Shown one piece after another: positions 1-6,008 of a DNA stretch of 17,593 nucleotides (position 1 is the first letter of the stretch; every line of letters begins with the position of its first letter). This stretch comes from Spirochaetaceae bacterium UBA6243 (GTDB taxonomy: Bacteria; Spirochaetota; Spirochaetia; Treponematales; Rectinemataceae): contig DJVZ01000008.1 of the NCBI GenBank assembly GCA_002441395.1, positions 1 to 17,593 on the forward strand, in the 5' to 3' direction. The position numbers and the translations under genes were made by a program. The notes under the pieces were generated by a model. That model had not been told where the DNA came from and did no database searches. It saw only the letters and a list, made by a program, of their open reading frames with translations.

Positions 1-75
1 ACTGCATGCCCTCGACGTATTCGATTTGGTACTCAACCACTCACAATCTTCCCATATTTTGAGGAGGAGATATCT

Positions 76-200
76 ATGATTGTGAAGCCCTTAGGGGAAA
101 GAGCCCTGATCAAGGTCAAAGAAAGTGAAGCCAAGACTGCAGGTGGAATCATTATCCCTCAGACGGCCCAAGAGAAAACTTAGACAGGAGTCGTCGTCCC
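76..200 (+). pseudogene. groES: groES N-terminal remnant (10-kDa co-chaperonin) with premature stop
   Basis: A strong ribosome binding site (GAGGAGGAGA, 61-70) precedes ATG 76. The reading frame gives MIVKPLGERALIKVKES, then a segment ending GGIIIPQTAQEKT, the classic GroES N-terminus. It hits TAG at 181-183 after 35 residues; full GroES is about 95. Family members normally continue QEKTQTG, and here the codons after TAG read TGVVV. So the TAG is best read as a CAG to TAG change at Gln36, and homology then ends near 200, where a transposase scrap begins on the other strand. The mobile loop and beta-barrel of GroES are missing, so it cannot form the heptamer that caps GroEL. A functional groES presumably exists elsewhere; this looks like a partial duplicate. 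What is upstream of position 1 is unknown. Confidence 0.85.
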
Positions 201-204
201 ATGA

Positions 205-391
205 CGGTCATAACAAAGCACTATCGAGTTGTCCGGAGGATTGAGATACGACTCACAACATCTTTAAGCTTGTCCCTGACATCAGGATCAGTACTCACTA
301 GAAAACTTTTGACTAGATGTGGTTTGAGCCCGCGCTCTCGGAGTATGGGGTTCACGGCATTATGCGATAGCCTCACTCGCCTCGTGGTTCA
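205..391 (-). mobile_element. Decayed IS630-family transposase fragment
   Basis: Reading the minus strand from about 391 gives TTRR, then after a frame disturbance HNAVNPILRERGLKPHLVKS, then FLVSTDPDVRDKLKDVV. After one more frame slip near 248 it gives YLNPPDNSIVLCYD. These are the helix-turn-helix to RNase-H junction blocks of IS630 transposases (GLKPHLV, SxDPxFxxKLxDVVGLYLNPP, ALVLCxDEKSQ). The codon before TTRR is TGA (389-391) where the family usually has Trp. The fragment stops exactly where the groES remnant begins (about 200-206), before the DEKSQ catalytic region. It is non-functional: there are at least two frameshifts and one stop in about 190 bases, and no intact ends or inverted repeats are visible. 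Confidence 0.72.
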
Positions 392-425
392 TGCACTCGT
401 TAGATGGAGGTCTTCGGCGCTCTGT

Positions 426-454
426 TTGACCTTCCAGTCTATATGTGGTATTAT
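426..454 (+). promoter_or_regulatory. Sigma70-type promoter and possible autoregulatory operator of the toxin-antitoxin pair
   Basis: The -35 is TTGACC (426-431), followed by a 17-base spacer and the -10 TATTAT (449-454). Transcription would start near 461, just before the GGAGG ribosome site (464-468) and ATG 474. A short inverted repeat, GTAT-TAT-ATAC (448-458), overlaps the -10. Phd/YefM antitoxins repress their own promoters by binding short palindromes in this position, so this is a plausible operator, though the arms are only 4 bases. The promoter lies at the edge of the transposase scrap and is independent of the groES promoter. Confidence 0.65.
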
Positions 455-473
455 ATACGCACTGGAGGACAAA

Positions 474-758
474 ATGGCAATTAACCTAAAAGAAGACATA
501 AAACCGATCTCCTACATAAAAACCAATGCCGCTGATATGATGAAATATGTCACTGAAGTGAAAAATCCCATTGTCATCACTCAAAATGGAGAGGCAAAAG
601 CAGTGTTGCTGGATATTGAATCCTATCAAAATATTCAAAATGCGTTCAGCTTACTCAAGATCCTTCAACTATCTGAAAAGCAGATCGAGAAAGGTCATTA
701 CAAATCATCTGAACAAGTATTCGACGAGATTGAAACACGCCTGAGCCTTAAGCAATGA
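474..758 (+). CDS. Type II antitoxin, Phd/YefM family
   Basis: This is a 94-residue protein that should bind and neutralise the toxin encoded immediately downstream and repress the shared promoter. The N-terminus reads ISYIKTNAADMMKYV, then PIVITQNGEAKAVLLDIESY, the canonical Phd/YefM DNA-binding and dimerisation fold (residues about 12-55). An acidic, helical C-terminal tail (about 56-94) is expected to wrap the toxin. ATG 474 was chosen because GGAGG lies 5 bases upstream and because homology begins here. A longer frame running back to 201 has no family similarity in its first 91 codons and crosses transposase debris. The gene is clearly AT-richer than its flanks, consistent with horizontal acquisition. 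The stop overlaps the toxin start by four bases (ATGA), so translation is coupled. Confidence 0.9.
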   Translation: MAINLKEDIKPISYIKTNAADMMKYVTEVKNPIVITQNGEAKAVLLDIESYQNIQNAFSLLKILQLSEKQIEKGHYKSSEQVFDEIETRLSLKQ

Positions 759-1093
759 AACAGTATGAAGTAATTGTCTCTCATTTAGCAGAGAGCGACA
801 TAAATGAAATAATCAATTACTTCATCCCGATCAACAAAGAGTATGTCATAAAACTCTATCAGACATTCAAAGATCGCATTACAGAACTGCACACACTTCC
901 AAACAAAGGTAGAATTGTTCCTGAGCTTGAGAAAAAAGGGATCCACGATTTTCGGGAATTGATAGAAGGCAATTATCGGATCGTATATTCCATTCATGCA
1001 ACTTCAGTTCATATACTCGCGACTGTGGATTCACGACGAAATCTTGATGAAATACTGGTGAATAAAATCATTGATTTTTTTAATGAAGAGTAA
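755..1093 (+). CDS. Type II toxin, RelE/ParE superfamily
   Basis: This 112-residue protein is of the plasmid-stabilisation RelE/ParE fold. The family either cleaves mRNA at the ribosome (RelE-like) or poisons gyrase (ParE-like). The sequence shows an N-terminal helical hairpin (residues 10-50), then the diagnostic core blocks LHTLPNKGRIVPEL, DFRELIEGNYRIVYSI and VHILATVDSRRNL. The basic DSRRNL segment near the C-terminus is where RelE-type catalytic residues sit, but the sequence alone does not separate nuclease from gyrase activity. The length is typical, with no internal stops or frameshifts, so the module looks intact although both flanks are transposase and chaperonin debris. It is cotranscribed with the antitoxin and has no promoter or terminator of its own that I can see. 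Confidence 0.9.
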   Translation: MKQYEVIVSHLAESDINEIINYFIPINKEYVIKLYQTFKDRITELHTLPNKGRIVPELEKKGIHDFRELIEGNYRIVYSIHATSVHILATVDSRRNLDEILVNKIIDFFNEE

Positions 1094-1118
1094 TCTGTGT
1101 CACCTTGCAGCCCAGTCT

Positions 1119-1274
1119 ATGATGACAGACTGAGAGACCCCGATGCTCCTGCCGCTGGATTTGCGCGAGTGGATTCCGGAGAACAGCATGGCGCATTTCA
1201 TCGTCGAGGCGGTGAGCTACCAACGGTCGAAGGAGATGATCGAGCTGGCGACACGTGCGCTGGGCACATGCTGA
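1119..1274 (+). mobile_element. IS1182-like transposase N-terminal remnant
   Basis: Reading from ATG 1119 gives MMTD, a TGA stop (1131-1133), then ETPMLLPLDLREWIPENSM and AHFIVEAV in the same frame. The block LLPxDLREWIPE..MAHFIVEAV is the start of IS1182-type transposases. The TGA occupies a position that CGA (Arg) would fill, so a single C to T change explains it. After EAV similarity stops abruptly; the frame continues with SYQRSKEMIELATRALGTC, which I do not recognise, and ends at TGA 1272. This suggests an internal deletion joining two distant parts. A short inverted repeat, CAGTCT/AGACTG (1113-1118 and 1127-1132), straddles the start. No terminal inverted repeats or target-site duplication could be defined. 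Confidence 0.6.
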
Positions 1275-1295
1275 GGATTGATACGCCATGGCTCG

Positions 1296-1318
1296 AGCCG
1301 AAAGGCGCCTTTCCGGCT
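1296..1318. repeat. GC-rich inverted repeat downstream of the hydrolase gene
   Basis: AGCCG-AAAGGCGCCTTT-CCGGCT can fold into a stem of about nine pairs with a GCGC loop and one bulged C. It lies 22 bases past the stop of the hydrolase gene on the minus strand, so it could end that transcript. No T-tract follows in either direction, so an intrinsic terminator is not proven. Confidence 0.35.
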
Positions 1319-1339
1319 ACCTTTCAGCCCGACAGGCTG

Positions 1340-2587
1340 CTAGAAGCCCGTGAAGTTGTTCGTCTCCCAGGTCGTCTCGGCGGAGTCGTAGAATTTGGCC
1401 GTACCGCCTATTGCGGCGCTTACGGTTGAGGCCTTGAGGTTGCCCTTTAGAAAGCTGTCGATGAGGTGGACGGTCTCCAAGGGATGGAGGACGGGGAAGC
1501 CGTGGTCGAAGCCCTGGTTGGGATCGATGAGGATGGCCGTCACATCGGCTCCGGCTTTCTTGAGGTCGTACTTGGTCGTGGCCGTATAGTTGTCGTAGAT
1601 GACCTGATCGCCGCGCCAATTCTGGAAATCCGTGGAAGCCTTGACGAGAAGGACCTTTTTCCCGGCGAGGAGCCTGCCCAGGCGATTGTCGCCCGGGATG
1701 GTCACGACCGTGCCGTCGCCGTTCTTGTGGGTGAGGTCGGAGGCTGAAACGTTGAATTTATGGCAATAATACAGGGACTCGGGCATGTACTGAACGCTGA
1801 GGCCGTCAAGGAGAGCGCCCATGTAGCCCGGCTGGGCCTTGGGGCCGACATCGCCTACCTTGTAGCTCGAGATGTCGTATTTCAGGGCGTCCTCGAAAAC
1901 GAGGAGGTCCCAGACGAACTGTATGCCCGCGAGGTTCCTCGCCTCCCCCTGCCAGCTCGACTGCTGAAAGGCGGTTCCGGCTATACCTTTGGTGTCATTG
2001 GTCACGGTGATCCAATCACCGACGGCCCATTGCTGACCGAGGGCGTCGCTGCCCGCCTGGGAGGCGTTGGCGATGCTGATCCTGACGCCGCGCGTGCCTA
2101 TCCCCGCGAGGCTGATAAGGCTTGAATAGCGGCCGGGATTGGCGATGTACATCTCTAGGGCGACGCCGAAACCCATCGAATAGCCGACGAGAGCCACACC
2201 TGTTTTTGGGAAGCCCTCGAGCTTGTCCATCACCTTCTCGAAGTCCAGAGCGAAGTCCTTGAGGCCCGTGATCTCCTTGTTGTAGCTCGAGAAGCCCGAG
2301 CCCCGGTAATCAAAGGCATAGACGGTATAGGCGTTGTTCAAGTCCTCGACGCTGCGGAAGTATTGGAGAATGCCCTCGAAGATGGCTCCCGAGGTGTTGT
2401 TCCCCGGCACGAGGACTATGGTCCGGGGACCATGACCGACTTTGCGCACATAGATGCTTTCCTGTGGATCGCCGGGGCGAGCCCCGCTCACGACCACCGA
2501 GCCCGATCCGACGACGGCGCTGCCGCTCTGCGCAAAGGCGGGGGCAATCAAGCTTAGGAATACAAGCAAGACAATGGCACGTCTCAT
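1340..2587 (-). CDS. Exported alpha/beta-hydrolase
   Basis: This 415-residue protein starts at ATG 2587, where AGGAGG lies six bases upstream and the product opens with a typical signal peptide (MRRAIVLLVFLSLIAPAFA, cleavage after AFA at about residue 19). A 48-codon upstream extension of the frame is not believable. The mature protein shows alpha/beta-hydrolase landmarks: IVLVPGNNTSG (oxyanion-hole region after strand 3), AFDYRGSGFS, and the nucleophile elbow GYSMGFG. Near the end, DPNQGFDHGFPVLHP probably supplies the catalytic His. It should be a secreted or periplasmic serine hydrolase, of esterase, lipase or C-C-hydrolase type; the substrate cannot be told. It is a single-gene unit between the IS1182 scrap and the UPF0210 pseudogene, higher in GC than the toxin-antitoxin pair, and its frame is intact. 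Confidence 0.85.
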   Translation of the reverse strand: MRRAIVLLVFLSLIAPAFAQSGSAVVGSGSVVVSGARPGDPQESIYVRKVGHGPRTIVLVPGNNTSGAIFEGILQYFRSVEDLNNAYTVYAFDYRGSGFSSYNKEITGLKDFALDFEKVMDKLEGFPKTGVALVGYSMGFGVALEMYIANPGRYSSLISLAGIGTRGVRISIANASQAGSDALGQQWAVGDWITVTNDTKGIAGTAFQQSSWQGEARNLAGIQFVWDLLVFEDALKYDISSYKVGDVGPKAQPGYMGALLDGLSVQYMPESLYYCHKFNVSASDLTHKNGDGTVVTIPGDNRLGRLLAGKKVLLVKASTDFQNWRGDQVIYDNYTATTKYDLKKAGADVTAILIDPNQGFDHGFPVLHPLETVHLIDSFLKGNLKASTVSAAIGGTAKFYDSAETTWETNNFTGF

Positions 2588-2612
2588 GGACAACCTCCTG
2601 CACTTGTGATCC

Positions 2613-2641
2613 GGGATTTCCTGGTTGGACTTCGAAATCCC
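2613..2641. repeat. Inverted repeat in the hydrolase leader
   Basis: GGGATTTC (2613-2620) and GAAATCCC (2634-2641) are perfect 8-base arms separated by 13 bases, 25 bases upstream of the hydrolase start codon. It could be a repressor operator or an mRNA hairpin near the ribosome site. No promoter hexamers were convincing in the 100 bases further upstream, so its role is open. Confidence 0.5.
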
Positions 2642-2748
2642 ACTGGATCTCATGTCCAAACCTCTTTCATAACTAGCGTAGCGCCCCCCTCCCTGCCTGT
2701 CAACGTCACGCATTGCCTCATCGAAAATCAAAGCGACACCGTACTCCA

Positions 2749-3119
2749 GAAAAGAACCTCTATGGAATTCCTATAGTGAACAAAAGGATATCCGTGACTC
2801 CTATCGCCATCGTCACCGCCATTCTGGAGGCCATGACGAGTGTCTGTTCGGTCGGCCTCGACATGATCGCCGTGCCCGGAGATACCCCGGCTTCCACGCT
2901 CTCCGCGATCATCGCGGACGAGATGGCGATAGGCGTGGTGAATAAAAAGACGACGGCGTCCGAATCAGCCCGGTTCCCGGAAAGACCGTCGGAGATTCGG
3001 TGGAGTTCGGCGGCCTTTTAGGAAGGGCTCCGATCATGCCAGTGAGTGGCTTCAGCTCCGAGCTGTTCGTGAGTCGCGGAGGAAGAATTCCCGCGCCCAT
3101 CCAGTCGCTTACCAACTGA
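2749..3119 (+). pseudogene. UPF0210 / DUF711 protein pseudogene with internal deletion and frameshift
   Basis: The plus strand encodes EKNLYGIPIVNKRISVTPIA, a block that sits near residue 80-100 of UPF0210 (DUF711) proteins. It then jumps directly to ILEAMTSVCSVGLDMIAVPG and a segment ending AIGVVNKKTTA, which belong to the C-terminal third of the roughly 450-residue family. The junction is near 2810-2825, so most of the middle is missing. At about 2958 the frame shifts by one base: GCG-TCC reads where GCG-GTC is expected. The correct sequence resumes in the next frame as VRISPVPGKTVGDSVEFGG, LLGRAPIMPVSGFSSELF, then GGRIPAPIQSLTN and a TGA at 3117. The N-terminus is also absent. It converges on the peptide-transporter operon, 11 bases away. 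The function of the intact family is poorly known. Confidence 0.85.
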
Positions 3120-3130
3120 GGGGCGGCACC

Positions 3131-5188
3131 CTACAAATGCGCCACCCCCCTCAGGCGATCCTCGCTCAAGTGGCAGAAAATATAGTGCGTCTCGGAGAGC
3201 CGCTTCAGAGGCGGAGGTGTGGTGTCGCAGAGGCCGTCGATCTTTTTGTGGCATCTTCCCGCGAAGGGGCAGCCGACGATCTGCGCGCTCGGGTCGGGAG
3301 GGGCGCCTTCGAGCCTGATGGGTTTCTGCTTATGGGAGGGATTGACGTCGGGAGCCGCCGAGAGCAGGGCTTCGGTGTAGGGGTGGTAAGGCGGGTTTAC
3401 GACTTCGTCGCGCAATCCGTATTCGCATACGCGTCCGAGGTACATGACGAGAATGTGGTCGCTGATGTAGTTGACGACATTGAGGTCATGGGAAATGAAC
3501 AGGTACGATGTGTGGGACTGCTCCTGCAATTCTCCAAGCAGATTCAGTACCGAGGCCTGGACGGATACGTCGAGCGCCGAGGTCGGCTCGTCGCATACGA
3601 TGAGGCGGGGCGAGGTGACGAATGCCCGCGCGACGGCTATGCGCTGTTTTTCTCCCCCGCTCAGACGGGTCGAGGGGCGGCTGAGATATTCTTCGCCCAG
3701 ATCGACTTTCTTGAGGAGGTTGATCATCACGGCTCTTCGCTCGCGTCTGGATCGGATTTTGAGCATCTTTTTTATTGGCCTGTCGAGGATCTGTTCGACG
3801 GAAAACGAAGGATTGAGGCTGCGGCCCGGGTTTTGGAAGACTAGCTGGATATCTCGGATGGTGTCGCGGGACCGGTGTTTCCATGTTAGGGATATGTCTT
3901 TTCCATCAAAATGAATATTTCCTTTCGTCGGCTCGAGGAGTCCTGCGACAAGATGGCCCATCGTGCTTTTCCCGCAGCCCGATTCACCTACAAGACCAAG
4001 CACATCGTGCTTTTCAATTTTGGCGTTGATGCCATCGAGCGCGCGAACCGTGCGTTTTCGGTTTTTGTAGTATTTGTAGACTTCATGCAGTTCAAGCAAG
4101 GGCGCCGGGCCGATGCCGGGCTCAATCCCGCTGCTGGCGTTGTCTGTCTGATCAGCTCCAGGGCGTGCGTTCGCTTTTGGGATGAGGGGAGCAAATGTGC
4201 TTTTGTCCGGAACATCGGTCGCGTATGCGCGGTCGCATGCCGCGAGATGGCCGGATTCGATCTCTCTTAAGCCATACTTTTCTTCGCAGACGGCATTTTT
4301 TTTCTCGCAGCGGCTCGCAAAGGGGCAGCCCCTTTCGTCCGCGCTGCGCCGGGTTACATAGCCGGGGATGGTATTGAGCCGGGTCGTCTCTTTTTTGACG
4401 CCGGCCCGGGGCATGCAATTGATGAGTGCGCGGGTGTAGGGATGTTTCGGGTGGTTGAAGAGTTCTTCCTGCGGTCCCAGTTCGACAATTTCGCCCCGAT
4501 ACATGACGGCGATTCTGTCCGATATTTTGTTGACGATGCCGATGTCGTGTGAAATGTAGATAAGCGACATTCTGTGCCGCTCTTTCAGTTCGCCGATGAT
4601 GTCGAGAATCGAGGCCTCTGTCGTGACATCCAGCGCGGTGGTCGGCTCGTCCAGAATCATGATGTCAGGTTGGCACAAAAGTGCCATCGCGATGCAGATT
4701 CTCTGCTGGATGCCGCCGCTCACCTGATGCGGATATCGACGCACGATCCCCTCGGCCTCGCCCAAAGATAAGTCTTGAAGGGACTGTATGCTTTCTTTTC
4801 GAGCCTGGGTTCGGGAAAATCCTCTGTGAATGCGTGTCACTTCATCGAGCTGTTCTCCAATCGTCAGCGAAGGGTTGAGCGCGGAGTATGGGTTTTGATA
4901 GACCATCGCGATGCGGTCGCCCCTGTAGTTCTGCATCTCTTTTTCTGTTTTCAGGAGGAGGTCTTCTCCATTGAACATGATGGAACCGCTTCTGCGCGCA
5001 TTTGACGGCAGATAATCGAGAATCGCATACGAGAGGGTGCTTTTGCCGCATCCCGATTCGCCAATGATTCCCAGAGCTTCGTTTGCGTTGAGCTCGAGCG
5101 CGAGGTCCCGAATGGCGACAATAGGCCCGGATGGTGTTTCATAGACAACATTGAGATTGTGAATATCCAGAATGGGCTTATTGGTCAC
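3131..5188 (-). CDS. Fused double ATP-binding subunit of a peptide-type ABC importer (DppD-DppF fusion)
   Basis: This 685-residue protein contains two complete peptide-importer ATPases in one chain. It would power uptake through the two permeases encoded upstream, on the cytoplasmic face. Module 1 has Walker A GESGCGKST (43-51), signature VSGGIQQR (156-163), Walker B IMILDEP (176-182) and H-loop His214. Module 2 has Walker A (401-409), LSGGEKQR (509-516), LIVCDEP (529-535) and His567. Each ends in the OppD/DppD C-terminal domain with a four-cysteine set: C288, C294, C301, C318 and C640, C646, C654, C672. A polar linker (about 325-362) joins them. The start is GTG 5188, with AAGGTGG upstream; it overlaps the dppC end by 11 bases. 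GsiA and YejF are known fused examples, so the architecture is recognised though less common than separate genes. Confidence 0.95.
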   Translation of the reverse strand: MTNKPILDIHNLNVVYETPSGPIVAIRDLALELNANEALGIIGESGCGKSTLSYAILDYLPSNARRSGSIMFNGEDLLLKTEKEMQNYRGDRIAMVYQNPYSALNPSLTIGEQLDEVTRIHRGFSRTQARKESIQSLQDLSLGEAEGIVRRYPHQVSGGIQQRICIAMALLCQPDIMILDEPTTALDVTTEASILDIIGELKERHRMSLIYISHDIGIVNKISDRIAVMYRGEIVELGPQEELFNHPKHPYTRALINCMPRAGVKKETTRLNTIPGYVTRRSADERGCPFASRCEKKNAVCEEKYGLREIESGHLAACDRAYATDVPDKSTFAPLIPKANARPGADQTDNASSGIEPGIGPAPLLELHEVYKYYKNRKRTVRALDGINAKIEKHDVLGLVGESGCGKSTMGHLVAGLLEPTKGNIHFDGKDISLTWKHRSRDTIRDIQLVFQNPGRSLNPSFSVEQILDRPIKKMLKIRSRRERRAVMINLLKKVDLGEEYLSRPSTRLSGGEKQRIAVARAFVTSPRLIVCDEPTSALDVSVQASVLNLLGELQEQSHTSYLFISHDLNVVNYISDHILVMYLGRVCEYGLRDEVVNPPYHPYTEALLSAAPDVNPSHKQKPIRLEGAPPDPSAQIVGCPFAGRCHKKIDGLCDTTPPPLKRLSETHYIFCHLSEDRLRGVAHL

Positions 5189-6008
5189 GTATTACCACCT
5201 TGCTGAGAAAATCTGAGAACACGGAGACGGCAATTACCAGCGACGCAATCGCCAGAGAGGGATATAACACCGCCCAGGGGGCTGCCTTGATAATAGTCTT
5301 GTTTTCTATGACCATCATGCCCCAATCCGGCGTGGGCGGCTGCAGACCGACGCCCAGAAACCCCAGAGAGGCTACCATCATTATGGAATATGCGAACCGG
5401 GCGGTGATTTCGACGATGATGGGCCCCATCGTATTCGGCAATATTTCACGGAACATAATGTAGAGGTGCGATTCTCCTCTCAGTCTTGCGGCGTCCACGT
5501 ACTCGATATTCTTGCAGCTGAGCAGGGTTCCCCGCGCCACCCGCGCGGTGGCCGGCGTGTATGCGATCGACACGATGAGTGTAAGTGTCAGAATATTCGA
5601 ATTTCCCAAGACGCCCAGCACGACCATGGAGAGAACGAGAGGGGGGATGGCCATCATGATATCCATGACACGCAGGAAGAGAGCATCGATTCTTCCGCCG
5701 AAGTATCCCGCGGTGAAGCCCAGAATGACCCCCGCGAGCGATGAAAACAGGCTCGTCAGAAGCGCAATGGTCAGAATCGACCGGCTTCCGTAAACGATTC
5801 TCGACCAGATGTCGCGGCCGAGGGAGTCGGTCCCCATGAGGTGTTCACCTACTCCCGGCGCCGTCATCTGATGATCCATATCCATGGCGGTATAGGAAAA
5901 AGGCATGAGGGAAGGTCCGAAAGTGGCTATAAAGAACCAAAACAGGATTATTATCAGCGCCGGAAAAATCAGTGGATATCGTTTTGCCATATACCAGATT
6001 CGCTGCAT
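5178..6008 (-). CDS. dppC: Peptide-type ABC importer permease, DppC/OppC family
   Basis: This 276-residue inner-membrane permease forms, with the DppB-like partner, the channel through which the substrate passes. It has a first membrane helix (about 11-32, LIFPALIIILFWFFIATF), then the periplasmic segment with GTDSLGRDIWSRIVYGSR, which is diagnostic of the OppC/DppC branch, and four to five further helices. The cytoplasmic EAA loop that docks the ATPase is visible as YVDAARLRGES followed by REILPNTMGPI. I chose ATG 6008, not the TTG three bases earlier: GGGAGG lies six bases before it and the stop-start overlap with dppB is TGATG, a typical coupling. The C-terminus overlaps the ATPase gene. 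Confidence 0.95.
   Translation of the reverse strand: MQRIWYMAKRYPLIFPALIIILFWFFIATFGPSLMPFSYTAMDMDHQMTAPGVGEHLMGTDSLGRDIWSRIVYGSRSILTIALLTSLFSSLAGVILGFTAGYFGGRIDALFLRVMDIMMAIPPLVLSMVVLGVLGNSNILTLTLIVSIAYTPATARVARGTLLSCKNIEYVDAARLRGESHLYIMFREILPNTMGPIIVEITARFAYSIMMVASLGFLGVGLQPPTPDWGMMVIENKTIIKAAPWAVLYPSLAIASLVIAVSVFSDFLSKVVIRDQ

Noticed and set aside
26..34. TTGGTACTC resembles the left half of a CIRCE heat-shock operator (TTAGCACTC)
   Set aside because: It matches seven of nine bases, but the required inverted right half nine bases downstream is absent; it could be a decayed relic but is not supportable.
201..473. A 91-codon N-terminal extension of the antitoxin frame
   Set aside because: It has no family similarity, crosses an antisense IS630 remnant and lies upstream of the proposed promoter; the ribosome site and homology both support ATG 474.
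1466..2125. Long plus-strand open frames across the hydrolase gene
   Set aside because: They are antisense to a gene with signal peptide, catalytic motifs and a good ribosome site; no family similarity and no ribosome sites of their own.
2909..3115. A 68-codon minus-strand open frame
   Set aside because: It is the antisense of the UPF0210 pseudogene, which explains the sequence on the plus strand.
3137..3844. A 235-codon plus-strand open frame opposite the fused ATPase gene
   Set aside because: It lies antisense to the well-conserved second ATPase module and shows no domain of its own.
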